From positions 84,944,685 through 85,008,684 of the forward strand of contig CM023453.1 in NCBI GenBank assembly GCA_013339765.2: a stretch of DNA of 64,000 bases, read 5' to 3'. The stretch comes from Haemaphysalis longicornis. Lineage: Eukaryota > Arthropoda > Arachnida > Ixodida > Ixodidae. Below are positions 23,227 to 35,649 of this stretch, in pieces. How positions within the stretch are numbered: the stretch's first letter is position 1; each line of letters opens with the position of its first letter. The notes under the pieces were generated by a model, which worked only from the letters and a program-made list of their open reading frames with translations, searched no databases and was not told the DNA's origin. Made by a program: the position numbers and the translations under genes.

Positions 23227-24990
23227 TTCACACCTTGTGACCCAACCGACCCGGATGTCAATAACGAGTGCTAATGTGCTTGACCTAGTCCTTAGCACTT
23301 CCCCAGATCTTGTTTGCTCACTCGCTTGCACGCCAGGGCTCAGTGATCACTGTTTCACCCATTTTTCTATTAAAGCGAGCACAAACAAAACACGTGGTAT
23401 GCCAAAGTACGTCCGTGATTACCGAAAAGCTGTCTTCTTGTCGAGTAGCAAAGACTTAGATGTATTTTTTAGTGATTATATGGCCACATTTTATGAACGA
23501 ACTCTCACAACAAATTAGGCTCTGTTCAAAGACAAAGTGCATTCCTTAATCAATAAGTATATACCTTTACGAGTCATTTCTTGCAATCACCGGTCCCCGT
23601 GGTTCAACATTGCCCTTAAACGACTCTTAAATAAAACGACAAGGATGTTCCGCAAAGCAAGACAGAGCACTAACAACACCACGTGGTCCGCGTATCGTAG
23701 CTGCAACTTAGAATTTCGAAACGCTATACGAAGCGCAAAACGTGTCTTTTTCAATGATACCCTTCCCTCTTTGCTTAAACAGAACACCAAAAAGTTCTGG
23801 AACATCATTCGTGGCACAAAAACAAATTTAATATCTCTAGTTGACGAAAAGGGCGCAGTTGTAGCCCATTCTGAAAGCTGCGTTCTGCTTAATGAAGCAT
23901 TCAAAAAAGTTTTCCTACCGTGTCAGCCACATCCTGATTCATGTCCCTGCGGTACCGCAATACTTACTCCAATACGAGCACTAGTAGTAGACTGGGTTGG
24001 AATAATACCACTAATCGCCAAGTTAAAGCTTTCCTCATCGTCACGGGTTGATGGAATAAACTCAAAATTTCTGAAAAACATTGACATATATTGTTCCATA
24101 ATTATTGCGGAAATTTTTATTCAATCACTTAATTCTTGTGTTTACCTGACGATTGGAAAATTGGCAAAGTGGTACCATTCTTCAAGTCTAGTGATGCACA
24201 TAACCCCCTTAATTATCGCCCCATATCATTGACTAGTGTCCCTTGCAAGCTGTTTGAACATATCATTTACTCAAGCCTGGTTACATTTCTTGAAAATAAC
24301 TCCTTTATTTCACCATGTCAGCACGGATTTCGAAAATCTTTTTCTTGTGAAACTCAGCTAATTTCTTTCACAAATGACCTTTTCTGCGCTCTTGATGATG
24401 GGCATTTCATTGATTGCATTATTTTAGACTTTTCCAAAGCATTTAACCTCGTCTCCCATCACCTGCTATGTCAAAAACTACGTAAATTTAAACATCGATC
24501 CCTGTATTCTAGCCTGGATTAAAAACTTCTTAACCGAGAGATCACAGTTTGTTACAGCCAATGATTACGATTCATATTTCTGTCCAGTCACCTCCGGCGT
24601 ATCCCAAGGTTCCGTGCTCGGCCCCCTCTTGTTTCCCATTTACATCAATGACCTTCCTAATACCATTTCATCTCACATTACATTATTTGCTGATGACTGC
24701 GTTTTATACAGGGTGATTTCTTCTACGGCTGACTCATTACACTGCAATCTGACCTTAATGAAGTAACAAATTTGTCTGACAACTGGCCAATGCGCCTAAA
24801 TACTACCAAATGTGAAATGATGAGAATTTCGCGACGAACTAATCTTGCTGAAACATTACCGACACTATACACGATTCAGGGACAACAACTTAAAAATATA
24901 CTACTTACAAGTACTTAGGAGAACACATATCTAATAACTTATCCTGGGAAACACATGTTAATTATATTATCAACAATGTTAACCGAATAC
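23227..24990 (+). pseudogene. CR1/jockey-like LINE, first part (endonuclease end and RT)
   Basis: In plus-strand order: LDLVLSTSPDLV with GLSDHCFTHFSI (endonuclease C-terminus with the SDH motif), a linker, then NPLNYRPISLTSVPCKLFEH, DFSKAFNLVSHHLL, SGVSQGSVLGPLLFPIYIND and LFADDCVLYR (RT motifs including FADD). It is 5'-truncated (starts near LVTQPTR at 23237) and carries several frameshifts and stops, for instance before 24136 and at 24522. It breaks at NVNRILE (24990), where G2 is inserted, and resumes at about 26010. Confidence 0.85.
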
Positions 24991-26010
24991 TGGAGTAAAG
25001 ATGGTTGTGGTTCGTTTCCCCGAAGTCCGGTGTCGATCAGGAACCCAATCGCCCGGGCTCCGGTTGATTTGGCAGGGGCGATGGTGTTGAAGTTCTTGGA
25101 GACGGCGGTCGAATTGACGAACTCAAGGCGTTGGGGTTGATTAAATGAAACGAAGAATTTATATACAGCTATTTACAATGGGAAAACTGGGCACATGAGT
25201 AATAAAGGAAAACTTCAAACTTCAGCTAGACGCTAGCTCCGAGTGCGCACAAATCACTCGAGCTCCTCAACTTCGTTTAACTCTCCTATCCTCGGAGCGT
25301 ACACAAACCGCTCGAGAAACGACGGCCGAGACTCCTATCTCGCCGCAATATCCGTCTAGTTGCCCGGTACGGCGCTGTACCCTAAACCTCCGACGCGATC
25401 TTAACCTCTAGCCTAGGGGGCTCACAAATCCCAACCTAGCTTTAACGGTCGAGACTCCTTGTCCCGCCGGGAACTGCCCAGCTCAGTGCTCAGACAAGAA
25501 CGATTTCTAACGGCCAAGTTCGGCCTTATAACACCTCGAGATCACACTCTCTCGGGAACGCCCCTGTAGCGTTCGCACACGCGTAAGGGAGTGCCCAAAT
25601 TCACGTAGACAGCTGTCACTCAGCGTCGCTACGGAATATTCAATGAGGCGCCGCCATCTTTGGGTCAACGGCACGCCCGCGGGCGAGCACGTGCGCGCGA
25701 CCCCGCGGGGTGATGGCGAAAGGCGGCGACAGTGCACTGTGCCGGGCGGGGGGGGGCGGGGGCCGTACATCGCGGCGGCGCGGTCGACGTGGTAACCACA
25801 CTCGGCGTCACGTCGACGTTCTCGGAAACCGGTGCCGTCGCGCTCTCAATGGGGGATTATCCCCGTGGTATTCGGTGGGCCAGACAATCCGTCTCCCGTG
25901 TGCGCCGTGACGAATTGGCGATGGCTGCAGCGTAGAGTCCACTGTGCTGAGCCCCCAGACAGAGTGGCGGGTTCTCACGTGCAGCCCGGGCGCCTGGCCG
26001 CTGATCTGGG
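24990..26010 (-). mobile_element. LTR-type fragment G2 inserted in the LINE, opposite orientation
   Basis: Reading right to left, this holds the same LTR-like region as G1 (GACAGCTGTCTACGTGAAT, GGTGTTATAAGGCCGAAC, GTATATAAATTCTTCG) followed by the internal start (CAACACCATCGCCCCTGCC, GCGATTGGGTTCCTGATCG). The internal part translates to GFLIDTGLRGNE, resembling a retroviral aspartic protease approach (LIDTG). The insertion splits the LINE between NVNRILE and PSNLKLVLYQTLF. The element is otherwise truncated. Confidence 0.65.
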
Positions 26011-26836
26011 ACGTAATTTTTTATGGCTCCATCTAACTTAAAACTAGTTCTTTACCAGACACTATTCCGCCCTAAACTCGAGTGCGCGTGTTCAGTGTGA
26101 GACACAGCGCATGACTACCTTATTAACGCCCTAGAATCCGTACAAACCGCAGTGTACGCTTTCTCTTTTGTAATTATGCTCGCAAGGCCAGTATGTCATC
26201 AATGAAACGAACGCTAAACCTGCCTCCTCTTTCCCTTTGTAGAAAGCTGTCATGGCTTAACCTCTTTCATAAAATTCACGACTTCAATCCACAGCTAAAA
26301 AATGAACTTCTTTCCAGTCCAGCATACATATCATCGCGCATAGATCACCCTTTCAAAGTGAACATCCCTCATTGTCGTACTAATCTGCGTTGCCATTCCT
26401 TCATACCTAAAACATCAGACGCTTGGAACCACCTGCCAAGCGCGATAGCTACAGTCACCGATGCACGCGTTTCGTTCAGCAATTGAACGACATTTATCTG
26501 TGCTATAGTAGTGTCCTCTCATGTGTTTATTGCTTTTGTGTTTGTAAATCTTGTCGTCTTATGGCATTGAAAATTTCTTTTGCTATTTTTCACAAGTGCA
26601 GTTCTGTGTTCCCCTAGCTTATGGCACTCTGGCCCTTACTTTACAGTATTATTTTTATATATCCTGTATATTTGCATATATTTACATACATTTTTAGTGA
26701 GTTGTTCTTGTTTTTGTAATTATGGCTACGCATTTTTCCAATGCAAACTTTCCTTTTATGTAGTTATTTTTCCCACTATTTTGTACCAAACCCCACTCCT
26801 TTCTGTAACGCCCCATGGGTATTGATGGTACCGAAA

Positions 26837-26899
<63 letters not shown>
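26010..26899 (+). pseudogene. CR1/jockey-like LINE, second part and 3' tail
   Basis: The coding part resumes with LKLVLYQTLFRPKLE, then TLNLPPLSLCRKLSWLNLFH, DHPFKVNIPHCRTN and SDAWNHLPSAI, the classic C-terminus of this LINE type. A 3' UTR with CCCCATGGGTATTGATGGTA follows and ends in an (AAAT)n tail at 26838-26899. Together with 23227-24990 this is one 5'-truncated insertion. Confidence 0.85.
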
Positions 26900-26901
<2 letters not shown>

Positions 26902-27045
26902 CCCTTCGTCGAATCGAAACGCTTCGAGTTTGTTAATTCAGCCACAATTTCAGGGAACTTTAACCCCATCGCCCAGATGAGCTTCCTGCCGAATCAACAG
27001 GACCCCGGGCGATTGGGTTCCTGATTGGTACCGGTCTACGGGGAA
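26899..27045 (+). mobile_element. LTR-type fragment G1, second part
   Basis: TTCGAGTTTGTTAATTCAGC, GGAACTTTAACCCCATCGCC and GGGCGATTGGGTTCCTGATT match the internal part of G2 in the opposite orientation. This is the downstream half of the G1 fragment that begins at 22495. Confidence 0.65.
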
Positions 27046-28790
27046 ACAGACATCACATTTTTACCCCGGTCGTTCAATAAAATGTGGGGCCCTCACATAC
27101 TCTACTTTGTACGCTGTCACAATTGCCCGGGATACATTCATTACCTCCTAAAATCATTTTCGGTAGATCGCCGCGTCTATGTTTACATATTTTTTCAAGC
27201 GTCTCCAAAGTGACGACAAAGGGATCTCCTCAGGGCTCTCCCATCAGCCCGCTTTTATGGAACACCTACGCGATTAAAACGCTACGTTTATTAACGCCTC
27301 CAGATGCCTTCATATAAGCATTAGCAGATGAAAATGTCCCCATCATCCGAGTTCGCACACGACGGCACTTGGAATACACTACTGCTGAGGCCTCCCTTTA
27401 AGATTATTACTTGGGCTGCGGCTGGCTGCGAAGCTTCTGTTGTAACCCAGCTAAGGGTTCGTGCCTCCTGTTATCTAAGGGTTCTAAGTTGGGGTGAGAA
27501 ATCCAACGAGAAAAATTTACGGTACTGTGGTCAAGCGGGTGACAGAACTGAAACTCCTTGGTTTGGCTTTTCTCAATTCACGTTACCTTTGATGTCCAGG
27601 CAAATCCCTTGAAAACAATAGCAGAAAAATGCCAGTTTCCCTGGCTACTTTTGCAAGGGTGCACACATGAGTGAATTGATCCCACCACCGTGAAAAACAT
27701 AATCTAGTCGACCTCCAAGCAAAAATGTACGCTGCGCCTCTATGGCGGCACATTATATAGCGATATACGTTGAAAACTAGAGTGCTATACTTACTGAGAT
27801 CACCATTGTTTCAGTTCACCGAAGCTTACAAAACGTCCCAGCCATCCTTGAATTTATTGCCACCACGCTCCCGCTGAAAATCCACCTTCACATCTGAGTA
27901 AAGATATTTTTGTTGTTCCGATACCGGCAACCAAGCACATTTCATTCGACCCCATTTATTAAGTCTGACGTAGATCTCCCTATTAGCATTGCCACCCATC
28001 CTTCTCGACGATTTTGCTTTGAATATGCCAGTAGCACTAGTGTGGAAACCGACTGAAACCTCCGTATCCCGGCTCTAGATATTTGCACGGCTGATGCCAC
28101 ACATATACAGTGGCCGGAGTAGCTTTTGTAATACTCAACAGACCGGATCGCATATACGCTGTGCAGGCGTGTTGGCTGGCGTCATAGACTACTTCCTTTA
28201 ATTCAGAAGCAATAGCCATAAAAACTTACAAATGTCCTCTTGACAAGAAGCCTTCTTGTTCATTAAATATATATTCTCACACTCTATCCATTTTATTGCA
28301 TGTCAGTTACCCTTTGAATCAGTCTGCGTCCATGCATCAACTGGAAAAAATCATTTCTAGCTCACTGCCTGTGTTTTTATCTCACGTACCAGTTCACTCC
28401 AATATGCGGGAGAAGTTTTGCACGGCCAAGTGTCCTAGCATATGGCGCGATCCTCGCTGATGTAGGCTGGTCGTTTGGCACGACAGGAAGAATCGCGTTT
28501 GAAAAATGCCGACACAGAACTTTATCAATGGGCTCCAAGTGTGCTAGATATTCATTTCATCTTCCCGCCACCAAAACAAATTACACATTTTTTGACTGGA
28601 TATAGCCGATTCCAGCGTTTTTTTTTTCGCCTAGAACTCATCGAGAGATTTCAGTGCTTTTGTGGTGTGCCTGCAACTTCACTTTCAATTATTTACTGGA
28701 TTGCCCGAAAACTCGTCACTGGTCTCTGCGGCTCCGACGGCTTTTTAAATTACCACTTCAACCACCACACCTTCTTCCTCTCCTGATCAA
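27046..28790 (+). pseudogene. R1-like LINE, 3' piece of the split copy
   Basis: The frames give MWGPHILYFVRCHNCPGYIH, then VTTKGSPQGSPISPLLWNTY (RT motif with PQGSP..SPLLWN) and a decayed ALADE in place of YADD. RNase H-like pieces follow (DRIAYTLCRRVG near 28140), then VPVHSNM near 28390. Many stops are present. It continues the RT started at 22050, which supports nesting. The 3' end is uncertain. Confidence 0.6.
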
Positions 28791-28799
28791 CCGAAGGGC

Positions 28800-30240
28800 G
28801 GTTAAGATCGTCATGGAGTCATGGGCTTCGTAGCTCGTTCCATGCCGGAAGTATGATGTGTGCATCGTGAGACCTGCATCAGTGTCGTACAGGAGCTTCA
28901 AGTCTGCAACACTGCGCGTTATTTCTCTCACTCTCTCCCTTTTGCGTCTTCAGTGCGCCGGAAATGGCGCTCTACAAATGTGGATTAGTGATAAGCGCAG
29001 TCGTGAACAGTTTCTCTTTTTACTTCACGTGCACGGATTTGCGTTGAACTTGATGCTTTGTTCAGATTCGGCCGTGAGCTCACAAATTTAGGAACCAAAG
29101 TGTCACTAGTGCTTCCCTTCTTAGCCACAAGAATTTACTGACTGCTTCAGTTGTAGCCTTTCTAAGACAACTATAACTGGTCTGACTGAATTCTGGTGTA
29201 CATATTCGAGTAGTGCGCTAAAGATTTTTTAATTTCAAGATTTGTCCATTTTTTAAGCTATTCCCGAAGTGCTGCTGTTCCTTTGCGGCAAACTTTTGCG
29301 TCCAACTGAGTCGTAGATGTTTACTTGTTTTTTGCAGTTCCTTCTCATTAATTCTACCCTATTTTTAGTAGTTGTTAGCGCTCTTGGTGGCAAGCAAACC
29401 TAGCATTCTGCAGGTTATTTGGTTGAACACAGGCGGTGCAGCCAGGGGAGATTAAGGATCCTACGGAGCGTAATTTCAGTGTGTTTCGGCAATTAGGAAT
29501 GAGGAGCCGGAGCTATTGTCTAGGGACGCAGTAATGTTTGGGAGGTGACCAGGACCGAAAGGAGCAAAGCCCCGTCGCCAGCCTGGGAAGGAAGGATGCA
29601 GACTTGCCGGCTGAATATGCGTGTCTTGGGTAGGCTGTGAGGGCTGATGCGAACCTCAAAAAGTAAATCCTATAGAAGTGTTGCTTCGGATGGGGTGCAT
29701 TCGGGAAGCCCTCTGATGCAACAATGGATCACTTTTCTTCGTAAAAAATATTGTATGCAGCCAATTCTTACTTTCGGTGCTAAATACTGTGGTATAACCT
29801 TGACCTCTCAGCAACACTTTGAAGCTAGCTAAAATCCGGTAAAAAGGGCGCTGATGAGAAACGGGGGACACGTCTCCTTGGCGACGTTCGCCTTCTCCGC
29901 TCACCGATGCAGCTGGCTCGGCGACCTCACTCCACTCTACATTCCTCCTGGGCCGTCCGCTCTGCGCGGCGAGGATAGAGCGGTGGCTTTAATGGCTCGT
30001 GTTGAATGTCATCGTAGGTCAGAGGGATTGGGGCAGTATCTGTGGATTGGTCACCCTATGGTGGCGGAATCCTCACAATTATAGCTCGGCCTGACGGATG
30101 CGCTCGTTCATTCCTGTCCAAAGAGCTGCGCTCTGACTGGGTGAATGTTTGGTCGTTATTAGACGGGCGATTTTGGATATTCGGCTTTTCCTGAAGCCAA
30201 GAAAGGAAGCTTGTGAGCGCGAGGGTACCATCTAGTTGGT
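28800..30240. other. no gene recognised
   Basis: No domain-bearing frame and no strong repeat were seen on either strand. Confidence 0.45.
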
Positions 30241-30275
30241 AGTCCATGAGCTTCACAGTGCGAAAACAGACCAGG

Positions 30276-30319
30276 GACAAGAAGAGGGACAGCCCTTGTT
30301 TGTAGTCCCTCTTCTTGTC
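30276..30319. repeat. short perfect hairpin
   Basis: GACAAGAAGAGGGAC (30276-30290) is followed after 14 nt by its exact reverse complement (30305-30319); further imperfect pairing extends both arms (CGAAAAC / CGTTTCC). The neighbouring CATGAGCTTCACAGTGCG resembles ends of Penelope-type sequences, but that link is weak. Confidence 0.6.
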
Positions 30320-30465
30320 GCCCCTCGTTCGTTTCCGCAGTGACGCTCATGTATTTTTGTGAGTCAGATACTGTTAAATGTTTGCTGAGCCCGAGGGCGG
30401 GGCATTGATTACCGGCCGCGGCCCCCGCGTTTCTGATCGAGGCTAACAGTGAAAACGCCCATTTA

Positions 30466-30590
30466 TTTGAGATTTCGGAGCCCGTTAAAGATCCCCAGGT
30501 GGTCAAAATTAATGCGAATCTTTCTACTACGGCGCGCCTCACCGCCCTTGTAGCGTCGGTGCGTTAATCCTCATAACAAATCAATCATTG
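30466..30590 (+). repeat. tick SINE body fragment (same family as 61349-61576)
   Basis: GAGATTTCGGAGCCCGTTAA, GATCCCCAGGTGGTCAAAAT and CTACGGCGCGCCTCACCGCC match the body of the tRNA-headed SINE at 61349-61576. The tRNA head is missing. Confidence 0.75.
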
Positions 30591-31145
30591 CTAGGCGTGT
30601 GGCTTTGGCGGTTGGCGTGATGGCTAGCGCTATTGCTGTTTCATCTGCTTCAATAGAAGGCGTCGTGTGTTCAGCGTCGCGGTTCTTCGTTCTCGCATGT
30701 CCTCATCAATAACGCTGATGATCATGGCTCCCTAATTAGCTGGATGCACCGGGTGTTTTCGAATTCTTCCTAACTAAAGGGGGGACCGTAAGACAACGCC
30801 TACTGCGGGCAAACATGTACACCCACATTTCAGTGACCCGCACGCCATATGACCTGCAATCTACCCTTCAAGTAAATTCCCACCATGAGGTTGAGAAAAG
30901 GCTATTTTTCACATCATATTGTACTCTCTCAGACTGAAACAACAGCCGTAAACGCCAATCCAGTGACCGAACCCTGAGAAGCCGTGTTGTCCAGCTCTGC
31001 CAGGAAAGATCACCGCAGCCTGGTCAAGACGAGCTGGGGAGCAGCCAAAGCTACAGGGGGACTGGGATAGGGGCTCCTCGCACTTGGGAAAACTAAAATA
31101 TATCTCTTCCCAGCAATAAAGTTTTTTTCCTCCTCGTCCTCCACC

Positions 31146-31769
31146 TACCGTAATTACTCCATTCTAACGCGCCCCCGATTCTAACGCGCACCTGATTTTC
31201 CTGGCAAAAAAACAAAAAAAAACTTGCACCTCCGATTGTAACGCGCACGGAACTCAGTGAGCAAGAAAACGAATGCGAGAGAAACCGGCGATTTATTTCT
31301 CGAAGTAATCTCACTCATCTCACTCCTCGTCGCTCTCCGCTGACCACAACATCTCGTCCTTGGTGCCGTCAAGCGCGTTCGCGATGCCACACTTCTGAAC
31401 GAACGTTCAACCATGGTCGATGGGATCGTGGCCCACGCCTCGCACGCCATCCCGCGGGCTTCTCCAGAGGCGCACGCTTCAGCCGACCGCTCGTTTTGAA
31501 CGCGTGAGAGCCGCTGCTGCCATTGCTGTTATCAAGAGCGCAAGTGGAACGATTTGACGATTTGTGTGAACGCCGATAGAAAAGCCTAGGCGCTATGCTT
31601 CCTGCGTCCGAAAAATCGGCTAAAAGCTTTGGCGCCATCTTGAGATGGCGATGGCGATGGGTGGGACGAAATTCCGCTGTTTCGGTTTCGATCTGATTCT
31701 AACGCGCATGCGATTTTCAACCTATTTTCCGGAAAAAAAAGTGCGCGTTAGAATCGGGTAAGTACGGTA
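31146..31769 (-). mobile_element. internally deleted pogo/Tigger-like DNA transposon
   Basis: Terminal inverted repeats start TACCGTAATTACTCCATTC on the left and TACCGTACTTACCCGATTC on the right, with repeated TTCTAACGCGCA motifs inside each end. The outermost TA could be the TA target duplication. The minus-strand inside codes for a transposase-like start (MAPKLLADFSDAGS) and a C-terminal motif of Tigger/pogo transposases (AWATIPSTMVERSFR then, after a frameshift, KCGIANALDGTKDEMLW, ending SDEE and a stop). The catalytic middle is deleted, so this is a non-autonomous or dead copy. Confidence 0.7.
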
Positions 31770-33222
31770 CTTCATGGCACATAGACATGGCTCTGTTCAC
31801 AAAATGAAGCGAAAAGACTTCCCACATACCAGACGTGTTTGCTCAGAACATAGAGTTTCTTAGTAAGTATACTAGAGAGGAAACTGCGCCTCGTAAGCCA
31901 TCTCGTCGTGGGAGTTCATGGGAAGACTCCCTTTTTGGCTTGGGCTTAGCATGACAACTGGATTCTTAAGCGGTTTTTGGGATTTGCTTTCTTCACTATG
32001 CATTAACACGTTTACGAGCTACAAGGAAGCCGAAATCCTCCCTTTCTGTGGTAGCCGTGTTCAGTAAAACAGCAGGCAATGCGTGATCGCACTTGGCGTT
32101 GCTCATGCCGCAGTCGAAGGACGTATGACGGAGCGGGGAATATGCCGCCGCTAAATTTGTAGCCAAGAAAAGAAAAACAAAACGTACTTCGACGAAGACA
32201 AGATACGCAGATACGGGCGCCTGAAACTGTCTTATCTTGTCATCGTCCACGACTGTTTAACGCCACGTTTTCATTTTTCTGTTAAATTAGCTGGCGGTCG
32301 CGGTGCACCGGTTCACCACGAAGGCAACGTTTTCATAGGCACGCTCAAAAAACTTTCGGAACTCTTCAAACAACTTATTTTTTGAAATAATGGCAAAATT
32401 AATAAAAATCACGTCTCTAATGAGTTACCCCCCAAATATTAACATTTTTCCTAACTACAACCTTGGCCTGCGGAATAGCAGGCACAACCGTTCGGCAAAA
32501 AACGCTGTACTTCTTTTTCTTAGTTTTAAAACAGCCTGTTTTTATTTTCCACTACATAATTGCACACTTTCTTCGCGTTTTTGTGGCACTTTGATTAAAT
32601 TTGCGGTCACTAAAAGTTTCAATCCCAGCCAATGATGAACTAAGGCGAGCGCGGTGTATAATGGCGGCCCATGATGACACAGACGACCTTGATGTGAGCC
32701 GCATAGACGCTAGCGCCAGATTCCTCTCTAGTGTATACTGTAAGAAACTCTATGGCTCAGGAATCAAAAAAGAAAGCAGTACACCCATCTGCTCACAGGG
32801 CGCGCTGTTTATCTGGCATAATACTTTTATGTCTGTCTATGGTGTGTTTAGGTTAATAACTACTGCAACAAAACTAACTTGCGGGCCATACATTTTTAAT
32901 AAATAGGTGCTTTACAGTGTACTCCGCTTTTCTGTTATCACTGCTATATTGATGTATTTGTTTTTTTTATACTAAATACGTGCTTCTCCATGGGTGTATT
33001 AAAAAGGGTCGTCTCCGACTTTAGTAACGTGCCTCTTGAGAAAGTCAGCTTTCCAACACTGCTAAAAACATGCATGCTCAAAGTAAGGTTGTTTTAATTG
33101 GTTGGTAAGCTGATGCAATGAACACCCAAAATAACCGCAAACACATATGCACGATGTGAACACTGCATACCTAAAAGCTGAACTTGCGCAAACGCACCAA
33201 GAAAACAAAACCATACCCTTCC
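31770..33222. other. no gene; two copies of a short dispersed motif
   Basis: A motif of about 45-60 bp, GCGCCAGATTCCTCTCTAGT then TACTGTAAGAAACTCTATG, lies at about 32709-32753 (plus), with an inverted relative at about 31847-31888 and a third at about 41460-41503. No coding signal is recognised. Confidence 0.55.
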
Positions 33223-33291
33223 CCCTGGTGAGGCTTGAACTCACGACCTCAGTATAATGAGACTGACGCGCCGCTTACCATGGTACCAAGG
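33223..33291 (-). pseudogene. tRNA-Met(CAT)-like sequence
   Basis: The minus-strand 69 nt have a 7-bp acceptor (CCTTGGT/ACCAGGG with one wobble), an anticodon region GCGTCAGTCTCATTATACTG close to elongator tRNA-Met, and an intact T arm GTGAG/CTCAC with loop TTCAAGC. The D arm is damaged (ACCATGGTAAGCGG in place of a box A) and the anticodon loop has an extra base. A tRNA pseudogene or a tRNA-derived SINE head is likelier than a working gene. Confidence 0.6.
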
Positions 33292-33589
33292 AAATTGAAT
33301 TCATGCTATGATTGTAAGTCATTTGTAGATACGTCGATTAAATAAATAAGGTCATTTATTAAGCGAGAATCTTGCATATCTCATTGGAAGATGACCCTCA
33401 GTGACTGCGGGATCGTCACAAACGGTACAAAAAGGCAAGAAAGGCCAAAGAGAACTGAGGCCTGCTACCGTGCACAGAAAGAAACTAGCGATAGTGCTCT
33501 ACGATCACCGAGTGGGCCATATACCAATGGGTATAACACATAATGAGGTAGATAAGTGGAATTGAGCTGAAATAGTGATCGATGAGTGA

Positions 33590-33785
33590 AAGCTAGTGAC
33601 GATGACTAAGGTGGGATTAAGGTAGATTAAGGAGATTTATAAAATGAGTTCAGATGATTCGAAGGGATAAGGGTGAGGTAAAGGGGCATTGAAGTGGAGC
33701 AAAAATGGATAAAGTTCGATTAAGACGTTTTAAGGTTGATTACGATGGAATAAAATGAATTAGGATAGATTAAGAACGGTGAAAT
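33590..33785. repeat. degenerate minisatellite
   Basis: An array of short imperfect units around GATTAAGGTNGATTAAGG (for example GGATTAAGGTAGATTAAGG, GGATAAAGTTCGATTAAGAC, AGGATAGATTAAGAACGG). The units are 10-20 bp and diverged. Confidence 0.6.
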
Positions 33786-33799
33786 GCCATGGCTGCAGT

Positions 33800-34555
33800 T
33801 TCAGTGGGTGGACATGCATATAAAAGGTACTTTCAGAAGAGACGTCGGGCTTTGGCGTCCAAAGCATAGAACAAGATTTAAGTGTCCCGAGAATTGTTTT
33901 GACGCGTGTTTAGGTGATCAGCGTGCATGCCCGTGTTACTAGCACGCTCACTGGCGTCCCGCAGAGACGACGCCTCCAGGGCGACGGAAACAATTTCAAA
34001 GGAAAGCTTTAGTACTGCATTTCCATCTAGGCTATGAGACGGTCTGTAGTACAAAGGCAACAGATGGCTTTGGATCATTTGAGGATGTTTTACGTGCGAC
34101 AAAATATTTCACGCACCGCTGTTTTATTTCTTGCTAACGTAAAAAAAAGACGTTGCAATGACCGGCGGAATCTTATCCGGGCAATCAGAATGACGTTAGA
34201 GGCCCACGTAGAAATTGGGGCGGCATTTACTTAAATTTGTGGTTGCGCCTTAAGAATGAATAGCCCTAGCTCGGATTCCATGCCAATATATTCCGGTGTT
34301 GATAGCTGTGCAAATGCGCAGACCACGCAACTTGATGTCAATGCTACCCGTGTCCATCTTCTTCCGTATTGGTTATTTGATATGCGGAGTAGATTTTATA
34401 ATAAAATGTATCTAAGGGAAACGGGAGGTTAACCATTGCCTAACAGGCGAAGCCATACGTTCCTTTGATACTTTGAAATACAAAACCGGCTAGAATATGA
34501 CTACTTCAGCCCAATCTAACGTTTCACGCTTCTAGGGGAGGTGGAGATATTGGTA
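33800..34555. other. no gene recognised
   Basis: No domain or clear repeat was recognised on either strand. Confidence 0.45.
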
Positions 34556-34690
34556 CAGTAAAAGCTCGTTAATTGGAACTCGAATGGGAGCAAAGAATTG
34601 TTTGAATTAGGTGGAGTTCGAATTTGCGGGCGGGTGCTAGAATGAATGGAAATAGCGCCTCATTGCGCGGGCAGAACACATAGCAGCCAC
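34556..34690 (+). mobile_element. pogo/Tigger-type terminal fragment
   Basis: CAGTAAAAGCTCGTTAATTG then GAACTCGAATGGGAGC resembles the end of TcMar-Tigger elements (CAGTNAAACCTCGTTAATTCG type). No matching inverted end was found to the right, so at most a truncated copy is present. Moderate to low support. Confidence 0.4.
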
Positions 34691-35649
34691 CTATGAACTT
34701 GTAATCGCGAATTAGGTGCTACTGCACGTTTGTGGCAGGTGATTTCGTAAATAATGTTTCGTAATTAATAACGACATGCGCGGGAGCACTGGCGCCGGTT
34801 GCGCGGCGCCCTATGTAGACAAGCAGCAGTGCCTACATACCTGCAGAAATTGGAGCTTCAAGCACTTATGGACTCATTCGGAGGCCGTGAGCTTGAGGCT
34901 TGATTTTACACCATGTGACTTGCCACGCAAAGAAGACACGGAAAGGGGGGAGTGAAACACTGGAACGCATGATAGTGTTTAGGTAGACGAAAACTAAGAG
35001 AGAACACGGGACAAGCGCTTCCCTCAGTCTGTGTTTGTCTGTCCTCAAGCTGTAATGTGTTCCAGTGCTCAGCACCAGCTTGTCTAACCGCATAACCTTC
35101 TGCAACATCTGGAGTAGGAGCCTACCCAATTCAGTTCCTTTAAAAAGGCGAGACGTAATACAGCTGAAATGTGGTGATGTACGGGGCAGCGATGATTACG
35201 ACGATTATAAACTAATAATAATAATTGTTATTACTAGTTTTTCGACGGGAAAATTGAGCCTCGCTTTTATTCATTAGTGCGGTGATATTACCATGGGGCA
35301 TGCAGAAACTATCGCTGTGGGTTAAGTATGCTGGGCAATCATATTATACCTTCTTTCGGAGGTGCGGCTCCATCCTAGGAAGCATTTCTTTGATGCTTTT
35401 GTCTCCGTCTAATGGCTGACATAAAGTCAATCCTCCATCCGTTGATATATTCACGAGAATCGATGGGTGTACTTGAGATACTTTCATACAACTAATAGAT
35501 TAACGCAACAGTTGGAGGAAGCATACGTTAACAACAATTTTATTCGTAACGTGAAGTGCGGTGATTCCCGTTTTGTGGATGCTCATGATGATAGGGCGCT
35601 GCGCTTGGAAAGGGAGGTCAGTAGTGAACGCGTCCCAGAGTCAACGTTG
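34691..35649. other. 3' flank of GGT-A
   Basis: Expected to hold the GGT-A 3' UTR. An AATAAA-like signal cannot be assigned with confidence, and no coding frame is recognised. Confidence 0.4.
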
